Shown here one piece after another: positions 36,901-45,146 of a DNA stretch of 64,000 nt. This stretch comes from Lysinibacillus sp. 2017. GTDB lineage: Bacteria > Bacillota > Bacilli > Bacillales_A > Planococcaceae. Where the stretch lies: NCBI RefSeq assembly GCF_003073375.1, contig NZ_CP029002.1, positions 234,001 through 298,000 of the forward strand, in the 5' to 3' direction. The notes beneath the pieces were generated by a model, which had not been told where the DNA came from, made no database searches, and saw nothing but the letters and a program-made list of their open reading frames with translations. Position 1 is the stretch's first letter, and every line of letters begins with the position of its first letter. The position numbers were made by a program, and so were the translations under genes.

Positions 36901-37839
36901 TTATTGTAGTTGCTCTAATGTAGGGAGTGACTCGATTGCACCTACTTTTTCGCATACTTTTGCGCCAACTCGATTCGCAAATTCAATAATGGAGACCCAT
37001 TCATTGAATGAAATCATATTCTCAGGAAGTGCAGCTAGCTGATATAAAACAGCGCCAACAAATGCATCACCTGCACCTGTAGTATCAATTGCATTGACAA
37101 CAACGGATGGAATCGACGTCGGCTGACCGTTGTAAATTAAAACAGTACCAGCAGCGCCACGTGTAATGGCAATTACTTTCTGCTGAAATTTTGAAAAGAA
37201 TCGAATGGCCTCGTCAAAATTCTCTGTTTGTGCAAATAACAGCAATTCCTCATCGCTCATTTTAATAAAATGAGCAGCCTGTATAAACGGCTGGCATTTT
37301 TGAACAAACACCTCAGCGTTATTTTCCCAAAGGATTGCGCGGTAATTTGGATCGAATGAAATAAATTGATTTTGAAGAAGTGATTCTTGTAAAAGCTGTT
37401 CATAGGTTGTGCAAAATGGGTCTCTTAAAAGAGCAGTTGCTGAGCCAAAATGAATGATATCCATCTGCTTCATTTGCGGCAAATTAATTTCTTCCAGGCG
37501 AAGTAGTTTATCTGCGCCACGATTAAAAATAAAATCGCGTTCTCCGTCAGCCTGTCTTGAAACGAATGCTAATGTTGTCGATGATGTTAGATCGAAAATG
37601 AGCTGATCTGTATGTACACCCATTTGTTGTAACGTTTGCTTTAAAAAGTGGCCAAATGCATCGTCGCCAACCTTTCCACAAAAATACGCTTCTCCGCCTA
37701 ATTTTGCAATGGTAGCAGCCACATTTGCAGGCGCACCTCCAGCCTGTTTTTCGAAAGTCATAGCTTCTATTAATGATTGCTGTTGAGCTGTTGTAAAAAA
37801 ATCAATTAATAATTCACCAATACAAAAAACTTTCTGCAA
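36901..37839 (-). CDS. PfkB-family sugar kinase (fructokinase-like), TTG start
   Basis: 312 residues. N-terminal KVFCIGELLIDF and GGAPANVAATIAKLGG (residues about 34-49) are substrate/fold motifs. The C-terminal DTTGAGDAFVGAVL holds the anion hole and catalytic Asp. Most like fructokinases/2-keto-3-deoxygluconate kinases. The start is TTG (37837-37839) with GGAGGG 7 nt upstream; no ATG fits. A structured leader with a terminator lies upstream, suggesting attenuation control. No PTS or sucrose genes are near. Confidence 0.88.
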   Translation of the reverse strand: MQKVFCIGELLIDFFTTAQQQSLIEAMTFEKQAGGAPANVAATIAKLGGEAYFCGKVGDDAFGHFLKQTLQQMGVHTDQLIFDLTSSTTLAFVSRQADGERDFIFNRGADKLLRLEEINLPQMKQMDIIHFGSATALLRDPFCTTYEQLLQESLLQNQFISFDPNYRAILWENNAEVFVQKCQPFIQAAHFIKMSDEELLLFAQTENFDEAIRFFSKFQQKVIAITRGAAGTVLIYNGQPTSIPSVVVNAIDTTGAGDAFVGAVLYQLAALPENMISFNEWVSIIEFANRVGAKVCEKVGAIESLPTLEQLQ

Positions 37840-37945
37840 AAATCATCCCTCCAATGTAATTGTTATTACAAATTGTGGCATAAATAAATTTAAATTAAAA
37901 CTAATTTTGCCAATTTAACACCAACTAAGATTTCAGACACAAAAA

Positions 37946-38193
37946 AACACTCTCACAAAAATTGTGAGAGTGCCCATAAACCATTGCTGGTATGCGCTTT
38001 ATGTAATAAGCCACATTGCCGTAGTTATTATAGTAAGTTTTAAACCACCACTCCTCAAAGTGGGTGTTCGCAAAATTTTTCCTGCCTATCCCAAGGTCAA
38101 AAGAGCTCGGGCCCGTCATTCCAAATTCGATGTAAAACTCCCTATATAAGTATAAAGGTTAAAACTTAATATTCGTACGTACAACGTAGCCTT
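37946..38193 (-). ncRNA. Candidate structured leader RNA or small RNA upstream of the PfkB gene
   Basis: A promoter at 38200-38228 would give a roughly 245-nt minus-strand RNA ending in a perfect hairpin with a U7 tract. The region is more GC-rich than its surroundings and has internal pairings, for example ACACCCACT with AGTGGTGG near 38047-38070. It matches no riboswitch class I can identify; a 6S-like RNA is an alternative. The terminator lies 112 bp before the kinase start, so cis control is possible. Confidence 0.45.
37951..37974 (-). terminator. Terminator at the end of the PfkB leader RNA
   Basis: CACTCTCAC / GTGAGAGTG with a 6-7 base loop, followed on the minus strand by TTTTTTT. Confidence 0.9.
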
Positions 38194-38199
38194 ATCGTT

Positions 38200-38228
38200 A
38201 TAATATAACAACTTTCTGCTAAGTGCAA
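38200..38228 (-). promoter_or_regulatory. Sigma-A promoter for the leader RNA
   Basis: Minus strand TTGCAC, 17-bp spacer, TATTAT. Confidence 0.6.
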
Positions 38229-38271
38229 CAAAGCTTGTTTGAAGAAAAAAGTCAACTAATTTGAAATGAAA

Positions 38272-38600
38272 TTAATAAATATCCTCCAATGTAACTTCTT
38301 TGTTGGGTGTAAATTGTACTGTATATTTTCGTTCATAATAAATCGGTGCATAACCCTCTTTTTTGCCGTCTCGATTATCAAATTGAGCATCCCTTGTTAT
38401 AAATGTATTGTCATAGATCAATTTATCTGCGTTTAATCGTATTTGAATTTCCTTCACGGTTTGTAGAAATGCTTCCTTACTTTCACCTTTAAGACATCTT
38501 GCGTCAAATCTTCGGCGATGGCGAAATTGGACGTTTTTATATAGAAGAAAGTATATAATTTCGGTTGTACTTCACGAAAAATTTGAGCTAAAGTGTCCAA
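38272..38600 (-). pseudogene. Fragmented gene: ECF sigma region 2-like start plus shifted downstream frame
   Basis: Behind GGAGGAGG a TTG at 38598-38600 opens 48 codons (stop 38454) reading LDTLAQIFREVQPKLYTFFY then AIAEDLTQDVL, the pattern of ECF sigma region 2. A different frame then continues as KGESKEAFLQTVKEIQIRLN to the stop at 38272. The join looks like a frameshift or deletion remnant. The downstream part is not a recognisable sigma region 4. Interpretation uncertain. Confidence 0.4.
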
Positions 38601-38679
38601 CTGACCTCCTCCTCCATTTCGACCTTTACTTTATAGTACCTTGGAAAATGATTTCGTTACAGAAAAGCGCAAAATAAAA

Positions 38680-38706
38680 AAGCCTTCCTCATTATTAGGA
38701 AGCCTT
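38680..38706 (-). terminator. Terminator of the YfbR-like gene
   Basis: AAGCCTTCCT / AGGAAGCCTT stem (one mismatch); U-rich end TTTTTTATTTT on the minus strand. Confidence 0.75.
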
Positions 38707-38711
38707 TTCGT

Positions 38712-39356
38712 TTATTCTTTTAGTTGTTGTAAAATATGTGCTGTTAGTTCGGCAACATCGATGACTGTCTTTTCTGCGACAACATCGGATAAAATTTCGT
38801 TACGGAAATAATCAACGCTGACCGGTAAGTTGATCAAAAGTAACTTTGAAAGTGCTGTTTCATACATATATACAAATTCCTTATCGGTATTCCCACGTTT
38901 TAGTTCTGAAAAGGATTCATAAAATTGATCGAGCTTATCGGCAAATTCTAGGAGCCTGCCTTCCAATGTGCCATCCTTACCTTCCTTCATACGGTCAAAA
39001 AAGACATCTTGTAAATCAGCGGGTATTTCTTCAATAATAAACTTTTCCATCATTTTTTCTTCAACATGTGAAAGCATTTGCTTGAGTTCAACGCTAGCAT
39101 GTTTGACAGGTGTTTTAATGTCACCGATAAATACTTCTGCAAAGTCATGGTTGATGGTTTTTTCATATAAAGACTTCCAATCAATAGTACTACCAGCATG
39201 TTCTTCAAGTGTTGCGAAAAACATGGCGTATTGCGAAACCTTCCATGAATGGGCGGCTACGTTATGTTCCTCATATTTAAAGCGTCCTGGGCAACGGATG
39301 ATCCGTTCGAGGTCATTTAAGCTTGTAAAAAATGTATGGATTCCGATAAAAATCAC
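38712..39356 (-). CDS. YfbR-like HD-domain nucleotidase, unusual start
   Basis: About 212 residues of the YfbR/HD_3 family (5'-deoxynucleotidases). Metal ligands are in EEHNVAAHSWKVSQ, in NHDFAEVFIGDI and in LEFADKLDQFYES. Family members normally begin MGIHxFF. Here the corresponding codon is ATC (39345-39347), with AAGGAG exactly 8 nt upstream. The frame's GTG at 39356 sits inside that ribosome site. I give the open frame from 39356, but initiation at ATC is plausible. Confidence 0.85.
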   Translation of the reverse strand: MIFIGIHTFFTSLNDLERIIRCPGRFKYEEHNVAAHSWKVSQYAMFFATLEEHAGSTIDWKSLYEKTINHDFAEVFIGDIKTPVKHASVELKQMLSHVEEKMMEKFIIEEIPADLQDVFFDRMKEGKDGTLEGRLLEFADKLDQFYESFSELKRGNTDKEFVYMYETALSKLLLINLPVSVDYFRNEILSDVVAEKTVIDVAELTAHILQQLKE

Positions 39357-39457
39357 TCCTTTTATTAGATTATCTTCATTGTACGTATTGTTATACCCGA
39401 AAATTGGACTTTTAAAAAATTTAATAAAAGTTTTACATGGAAATTACCTGTAAAACT

Positions 39458-40210
39458 ATGAGTGACAGTCAGGGCTAGGCATCTTCTAATTAAGATGTTA
39501 CGAAAGTTTTTCTTGTTATGGCGTGCTGGGCGCCCAGAGTCGCAAAGATATGTTGCACATATCTGTACGATTCTTCTTTGCGTCTTGGGCTAGGCCTGCC
39601 AAATCATAGGCTAATCCATTCTACTTTTGCATGTATTCAGGGGCGGCGCTGTTGACGAGCAAAGGCGCCGTTTTTCTATAAAGCGAGTCCGTTGAATTTT
39701 GTGGGTTGAAGGGATTGTCAGAGCTTAATCATTTTCTAATAGAGAGGTTATGAAAGTGTATCGGGTTTTGGCAGGCGACCGCATATCAGCAGCAGGGTCA
39801 CGTGGTACGTGTCCCTACCACTGATACTGTTGCGGTATGCTAGGCCTGCCAAATCAAAGTGTAATCCATTATGCCTTTGCATATATTCAGGGGCGGCGCT
39901 ATTGACGAGCAAAGGCGCCGTTTTTCTTTAAAGCGAGTCTTTGAATTTGGTGGTCGAAGGGATTGTCAGAGCTTAATCATTTTCTAATAGAGATGTAATT
40001 AAAGTGTATCGTGTATTGTCAGGCTGGGCGCCCAGAGTCGCAAAGATATGTTGCACATATCTGTACGACTCTTCTTTGCGCCTTGGGCTAGGCCAGCCAA
40101 ATCAAAGTGTAATCCATTCTACTTTTACATGTATTCAGGGGCGGCGCTGTTGGCGAGCAAAGGCGCCGTTTACTTTTAAAGGAGTCCGTTGAATTAAGTG
40201 AGAAAGGGAC
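39458..40210. repeat. Repeat array 1, left arm: three modules in minus orientation
   Basis: Three tandem modules of about 245-250 bp. Large hairpins lie at 39520-39600, 39771-39850 and about 40019-40098, each closed by GGCAGGC-like / GCCTGCC-like arms. Each is followed by a small GGCGC hairpin (AGGGGCGGCGCTGTTG ... GGCGCCG). Modules 1 and 3 share the AGAGTCG / CGACTCT plus AGATATGT / ACATATCT core. Module 2 has an unrelated core that is still self-complementary. GC-rich against AT-rich surroundings; short frames here are not genes. Confidence 0.85.
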
Positions 40211-40379
40211 TGCCACAGATTCTCTTTTTATAAAGGGATGAATATACGGATAGGGTTCAATAGTTGTCAATGCCTTCATTTTCTATAATGGCAGGATCGC
40301 CTTATCTACTAAAACTCTAGATAAATGAGTTCACAGTGTTTAGATGTTAAATAAATACACTGTGATTTTACTTATTTTA

Positions 40380-41112
40380 TAAAAAGATTCGCCTAATAAA
40401 AAGACTGGCGCCCACCACTGTAAGCGCCAGCACGTGAATATAAGTAAAAGGAAAATGGATACACCTTATATTGGCAGGTCTTTCACGAAGCACAAAGGCG
40501 AGTCGTACAGACATGTGCAACATGGCTGTGCGGCTTGCGTGCGAAGAACCTGCCAAAAATGACTACACCTGAATAACCTCTTCATTAGAAGACCGTAAGA
40601 GGCTTTGTGAATGTGTGCTGCGCCCGCCCAAACGAAACACCCGAATACTCCTATAACAAAGGATGGATTCACTATGCTAATACCTACTTATAAAAGGATT
40701 CGCCTAATAAAAAGACTGGCGCCTACCACTGTAAGCGCCAGTACGTGAATATAAGTAAAAGGAAAATGGAACACCTTATATTGGCAGGTCTTTCACGAAG
40801 CACAAAGGCGAGTCGTACAGACATGTGCAACATGGCTGTGCGGCTTGCGTGCGAAGAACCTGCCAAATGACTATGCCTGAATAACCGCTTTAATAAAGGA
40901 TGAATTCACTGTGATTTCCCTGATTTTATAAAAAGATTTGCCTAATAAACCAACTGGCGCCTTGCCCCGCATAGCGCCAACACGTGAATACAAGTAAAGG
41001 GAACATGGATACACCAAGTATTGGCGGGTCTTTCACGAAGCACAAAGGCGAGTCGCACAGTCATGTGCAACATGGCTGTGCGGCTTGCGTGCGAAGAACC
41101 CGCCAAATGACT
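40380..41112. repeat. Repeat array 1, right arm: three modules (plus a partial) in plus orientation
   Basis: The same module reversed: first the small GGCGC hairpin (CTGGCGCCCACCACTG ... GCGCCAG), then the large hairpin at 40473-40554, 40783-40864 and 41023-41104. Core pairs include GAGTCG / CGGCTT and ATGTgcaACAT. A 3' half-hairpin (about 40596-40628, AGAGGCTTTGTGAATGTGTG) from another variant is left between the first and second copies, a sign of recombination within the array. Confidence 0.85.
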
Positions 41113-41235
41113 ACGCTTGAATCAACTCTAAATTAGAAGAACCATTCAGATTGAAAATAGCTTAACTAACCTTTTAAAAGGGACTCGCTAAATACCACTT
41201 TATTAGAAGACATAAAATCCTATAACTCATTAGAA

Positions 41236-41267
41236 AAAGACGTTCACATTTTCATGTGAGCGTCTTT
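41236..41267. terminator. Terminator of the yjfB-like gene
   Basis: AAAGACGTTCACA / TGTGAGCGTCTTT, with A/T runs on both sides. Confidence 0.85.
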
Positions 41268-41272
41268 TCGTT

Positions 41273-41461
41273 TTACGCTTGGATGTCAATTACTTGTCCT
41301 TTGTAAGGGTGGGCGGCTGGTGCGGCTTGTTGTTCAGGTAATTGTTCCATCATTTCAACCACTCCTGCTGCGCCAGTATTCATTGCTCTGTCTAAAATAC
41401 TCATTTGCAATGTCTGTTGAAGCGATGCAAGTTGAGCGGACATCATAGCATTAATTTCCAT
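41273..41461 (-). CDS. YjfB-family putative motility protein
   Basis: 62 residues resembling B. subtilis YjfB: MEINAMMSAQLASLQQTLQM, a Met/Gln-rich amphipathic helix, then an Ala/Pro-rich tail ending in GQVIDIQA. The family is small, widespread in motile bacilli and annotated as putative motility protein without known function. AAGGAGGCGATAATA upstream of ATG 41461. No flagellar gene is adjacent. Confidence 0.8.
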   Translation of the reverse strand: MEINAMMSAQLASLQQTLQMSILDRAMNTGAAGVVEMMEQLPEQQAAPAAHPYKGQVIDIQA

Positions 41462-41787
41462 TATTATCGCCTCCTTTCCTTTTATATCGACCGCTTATAT
41501 TAATATTCATTCAGCATTTTGACTTATTGTAATGAATGCGAAACCTATTTTCCATTATATTTAATTCGAAATGGTATATTACCGCTTAAAATGATGCTTT
41601 TTAATAAAATCAATTGGATAAATACAATAATTATCCATAAATTTTGCAATGAGCTTGTAATGTATACCACATGGAGCTGTCACGAAACTGCAATATAGGT
41701 GCGGTAAAGTGGGAACAGAGTTTAAAAAGGTGTCGATTTGATTGCGTCCAATAGATTTGATTTAGTAGAAATCGGAGGAAATAGAAA
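41462..41787. other. Intergenic region before the LysM-3D gene
   Basis: AT-rich promoter region for two divergent genes. TGTAAT motifs near 41529 and 41658 recall WalR half-sites, but the spaced pair is not present, so I make no call. Confidence 0.3.
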
Positions 41788-42582
41788 TTGAAAAACAAAA
41801 AGATTTTAGCATTTACAACAGCATTATCATTAACTGCAGGGGCATTTGTTGCGACAAATAGCGCATCAGCAGAGGAATATACAATCCAACCAGGGGATTC
41901 ACTTTACACAATTAGTCAGCAATTTGATACGACAATAGAATCTTTAATGGAAGTAAACCATTTAACAAGCGATTTAATCTATGCAAACGAAACATTAGAA
42001 GTGAGTTCAAATGGTAAAGTTTATATCATTGAATCAGGAGATTCATTATTTAAAATTGCCGCTGCACATGGTGTAACAGTAGCGCAATTACAGGCATGGA
42101 ATGGATTGAATTCAGATTTGATTTATGCAGGTGAGAAATTATCGGTGTCAGGTCCATTAAAGGGAGTAACAGTGGCAACACAAGCGAAAACACAAGTTGC
42201 ATCACAAAAACAACAAGCAACTAGCACTCCAACAGTAGCGTCAGTTACACCAGTACAATCGACACAAGCTCAAAGTGCGCCAAGTAATGTTGCACGCACG
42301 ATGACAGTAGAAGCGACAGCTTATACAGCAAATTGTAACGGATGTTCGGGTGTTACAGCGAATGGCACAAATTTACGTGCCAATCCTAATTCAAAAGTGA
42401 TCGCAGTTGATCCAAGTGTTATTCCACTAGGTACAAAAGTTTGGGTAGATGGCTATGGTGAGGCAATTGCCGCAGATACGGGAGGCGCGATTAAAGGAAA
42501 TCGAATTGATGTCTTTATTTCTGACGAAGCAGGTGCAAACAATTGGGGTCGTCGCACGGTAACGATTAAAATTTTAAACTAA
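41788..42582 (+). CDS. Secreted LysM-3D domain cell-wall protein (YocH-like), TTG start
   Basis: 264 residues. A signal peptide (residues 1-28, cleaved near ASA-EE) is followed by two LysM repeats (about 29-74 and 76-121; YTIQPGDSLYTISQQF and YIIESGDSLFKIAAAH). A Gln/Thr/Ser-rich linker leads to a C-terminal 3D domain (about 172-264) with the three aspartates in AVDPSVIPLG, AADTGG and RIDVF. Predicted peptidoglycan hydrolase or lytic transglycosylase-like, as YocH and stationary-phase survival proteins. The start is TTG 41788 with GGAGG 9 nt upstream. Confidence 0.9.
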   Translation: MKNKKILAFTTALSLTAGAFVATNSASAEEYTIQPGDSLYTISQQFDTTIESLMEVNHLTSDLIYANETLEVSSNGKVYIIESGDSLFKIAAAHGVTVAQLQAWNGLNSDLIYAGEKLSVSGPLKGVTVATQAKTQVASQKQQATSTPTVASVTPVQSTQAQSAPSNVARTMTVEATAYTANCNGCSGVTANGTNLRANPNSKVIAVDPSVIPLGTKVWVDGYGEAIAADTGGAIKGNRIDVFISDEAGANNWGRRTVTIKILN

Positions 42583-42597
42583 TACGAGTTAGGTCAT

Positions 42598-42627
42598 CCG
42601 CTCAGTTTTTACTGGGCGGTTTTTTTG
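42598..42627 (+). terminator. Terminator of the LysM-3D gene
   Basis: CCGCTCAG / CTGGGCGG followed by TTTTTTT. Confidence 0.9.
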
Positions 42628-42678
42628 TTGAATAATTTCACCCCCTCGTTGGAAATACTAATGACGAGGAGGAAAACA

Positions 42679-43218
42679 ATGCGAATAATTTATGTAATAG
42701 CTTTTGGTTTATTGCTAAGTGGATGCAGTTTATTTCAAAAAGAGGCGGTTCCAGTCAATGCACCGGAAGCGTTAACTGCTAAGGCACTTTTATATGATAC
42801 GAATGAAGAACTAATTGGGGAAGTTACATTTAAAGAAATGGAGAAAGGCTTGGAATTATCGATGATTGCCAATAGTTTATCTCCTGGTGTACATGGTATT
42901 CATATCCATGAGGTTGGTAAATGTGAAGCGCCGAGTTTTGAATCGGCTAAGGCTCATTTTAATCCTACACATAAGCAGCATGGGATTGAAAATCCTTTAG
43001 GACCACATGCTGGAGATTTACCGAATATTACAGTTGACCAAGAAGGGGAAGTACAGCTGAATTTTATTACGGCGGATTTCACCTTGAAAAAAGGTGAGGA
43101 AAATTCAATTTTCGATGAAGATGGCAGTTCAGTTATTATTCATGAAAAAGCAGATGATTATAAAACAGATCCATCAGGAAATTCAGGTGCGAGAATTGCG
43201 TGTGGTGTCATCAAATAA
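42679..43218 (+). CDS. Cu/Zn superoxide dismutase-like lipoprotein
   Basis: 179 residues. Lipoprotein signal with lipobox LLSGC (Cys16). The SOD_Cu domain follows: copper His ligands in GIHIHEVGKCE, the bridging/zinc His in AKAHFNP and GPHAGDLPN, and the C-terminal NSGARIACGVI. It may protect the cell surface from superoxide; the Bacillus homologue YojM lacks full copper ligation. ATG 42679 follows GAGGAGG. Single gene. Confidence 0.9.
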   Translation: MRIIYVIAFGLLLSGCSLFQKEAVPVNAPEALTAKALLYDTNEELIGEVTFKEMEKGLELSMIANSLSPGVHGIHIHEVGKCEAPSFESAKAHFNPTHKQHGIENPLGPHAGDLPNITVDQEGEVQLNFITADFTLKKGEENSIFDEDGSSVIIHEKADDYKTDPSGNSGARIACGVIK

Positions 43219-43219
43219 A

Positions 43220-43249
43220 ACTGTGTCGTAACTTCGACGCAGTTTTTTA
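43220..43249 (+). terminator. Terminator of the SOD gene
   Basis: ACTGTGTCG / CGACGCAGT followed by TTTTTT. Confidence 0.88.
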
Positions 43250-43508
43250 TTTTGTTTAAAATAATAAAGGATATTAATATATCGAAAAAGTATTTTCATA
43301 CACTTCTTTGCATTATAAGATATATTGTAAAAGTTCATTTAAATTACCTTTTATTGTAAACTAGATATTAGTTGTTTTTTATAGTGTATTTTTGATTTTA
43401 ATAGAATATTATTCTTTTTTAATTTTATATAAAATATAATATTAATTGACTTTAGAATATTTATACATGTAAAATAAATCCATACTGAAGTATAAAGGGG
43501 GAAATTTT

Positions 43509-44534
43509 ATGTTCAAAACTAAGAATATGCTTTTTGTATTACTTATTAGTGCATTAATGCTAGTTTTAGCGGCTTGTGGTAGCGATGATGATTCATCAAC
43601 ATCTTCTGACGGAGGTACAACGACTACGACTGATAAAGATTCAGGTTCTGAAGCAACAGCTGATTTTGGTGATGTTAAGTTCTTAAGTATTTTAACAGGG
43701 GGAACTCAAGGTACTTACTATCCATTAGGCGGAACATTTGCAGATTTAATTACAACTGATACTGGAGTTAAAACAACAGCAGAAGTTTCACAAGCTTCTG
43801 CAGCCAATATGACTGCATTAGCAGCAGGTGAAGGGGAAGTAGCCTTCGTTCAAACAGATATCGCCTATTATGCAACACAAGGTACGTTAATGTTTGAAGG
43901 TCAAAAAATGGATTCTGTTGTAGCGTTAGGTGCGTTATATCCAGAAACAATTCAATTAGTAACATTAGCAGATTCAGGTATTAAATCATTTGCTGATTTA
44001 AAAGGTAAAAGAGTTTCTGTAGGTGCACCAGGTTCTGGTACTTACGCAAACGCGGAACAATTATTAGAAATTCACGGTTTAACAATGGATGATATTAAAG
44101 CACAAAATTTAGACTTCGGTGAATCTACTGATGGTATTCAATCAGGTCAAATCGATGCAGCCTTCATTACGGCTGGATATCCAACTGGTGCTGTAGAAGC
44201 TTTAAATGCAACAAATGGCGTATACATCGTGCCGGTTGAAGCAGACAAAGCTGCTGAGTTAATCGCGAAATATCCTTACTATGCTGTAGATAAAATTCCA
44301 TCAGGCACATATGGTTTAGAATCAGATGTTCCAGCAGTATCAGTAGGTGCGATGTTAGCAGTTAAGAAAGACCTTCCAGAAGATTTAGTGTATGCCATGA
44401 CAAAAGCAATCTATGACAACACAGACAAAATCGGCCACGCAAAAGGTGCATTCATTAAAGCTGAGACAGGCTTAGATGGCATTGGTATTGATGTACACCC
44501 GGGTGCACAAAAGTACTTTGACGAAGTGAAGTAG
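43509..44534 (+). CDS. TAXI-family TRAP transporter solute-binding lipoprotein
   Basis: 341 residues. Lipobox LAAC with Cys23, a low-complexity Ser/Asp/Thr linker, then a TAXI (TRAP-associated extracytoplasmic immunogenic) binding domain (FLSILTGGTQGTYYPLGGTF near residue 57; KGKRVSVGAPGSGTYANAEQ). It captures a substrate, often glutamate or other carboxylates in this family, for the fused permease downstream. AAAGGGGGAAA before ATG 43509. A terminator separates it from the membrane genes, probably giving excess binding protein. Confidence 0.92.
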   Translation: MFKTKNMLFVLLISALMLVLAACGSDDDSSTSSDGGTTTTTDKDSGSEATADFGDVKFLSILTGGTQGTYYPLGGTFADLITTDTGVKTTAEVSQASAANMTALAAGEGEVAFVQTDIAYYATQGTLMFEGQKMDSVVALGALYPETIQLVTLADSGIKSFADLKGKRVSVGAPGSGTYANAEQLLEIHGLTMDDIKAQNLDFGESTDGIQSGQIDAAFITAGYPTGAVEALNATNGVYIVPVEADKAAELIAKYPYYAVDKIPSGTYGLESDVPAVSVGAMLAVKKDLPEDLVYAMTKAIYDNTDKIGHAKGAFIKAETGLDGIGIDVHPGAQKYFDEVK

Positions 44535-44546
44535 TAACAAAAAGCG

Positions 44547-44581
44547 AAGGCCTCTGTTGCAAAATGCTTCAGAGGCCTTTT
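44547..44581 (+). terminator. Internal terminator between TRAP binding protein and membrane genes
   Basis: AAGGCCTCTG / CAGAGGCCTT perfect stem followed by only a short T tract; likely partial readthrough. Confidence 0.8.
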
Positions 44582-44639
44582 CTGTATATGAAGGGTAGCA
44601 TATAGGTAGCCAAAAGTTTGATTTTAAACGGGGGATCGT

Positions 44640-45146
44640 ATGAAAAAGTGGTTTGTTGTGATCCTTGTGTTATTAGGTGTTCTCGTTTGTTTTATTCCGT
44701 TAGAACGTAGCATAACCTTTACGGAGACGAGAGTAGAAAAACCAACATTGTATTTCTCACCGTTAAAAAAAGAGCCGAATTTTCAAATCATCTTTACACA
44801 TTCGATTCATTTAACGGATGTAAAAGAGAGTTATCAAGTGCTTCCATCAAATGAATTTCAATTGTTAGCAATGGAATATTCGGACGTGGCGATAGGTATG
44901 CCTAGTTACGCGGAAGAAGGACAAACACTACACTATGAAAATGGTGTATATACGTTGCGTTATGACAATGCGAAATTAAAAGATTTTGTGTTACATATAG
45001 GTGATGTCGATTATAAATTGGAACTTCACCATAAGGGGAAAATCCTCCCGTTAAAAGAGCATTTAATACGAGGAAAATCGTATGTAGTAAAGGTAGAAAA
45101 AATGTCGCTCTACGACAAAATGAAAGGGGTCGAATTGGATGACTGA
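44640..45146 (+). CDS. DUF1850 protein of a TRAP operon
   Basis: 168 residues with an N-terminal signal/anchor (VVILVLLGVLVCFIPL). The central FTHSIHLTDVKESYQV motif is typical of DUF1850, a family nearly always encoded next to TAXI-type TRAP permeases. Its function is unknown but is presumably accessory to the transporter. The end overlaps the permease start by 8 bp, indicating translational coupling. GGGGGA before ATG 44640. Confidence 0.85.
   Translation: MKKWFVVILVLLGVLVCFIPLERSITFTETRVEKPTLYFSPLKKEPNFQIIFTHSIHLTDVKESYQVLPSNEFQLLAMEYSDVAIGMPSYAEEGQTLHYENGVYTLRYDNAKLKDFVLHIGDVDYKLELHHKGKILPLKEHLIRGKSYVVKVEKMSLYDKMKGVELDD

Noticed and set aside
39454-41230. Several 60-70 codon frames in the repeat arrays (also at 48.6-50.5 and 59.2-59.9 kb)
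   Set aside because: They arise from the GC-rich hairpin repeats, lack ribosome sites, and recur with the repeat rather than as independent proteins.
41520-41670. WalR-type binding site before the YocH-like gene
   Set aside because: TGTAAT half-sites are present but not as the required direct repeat with 5-bp spacing.
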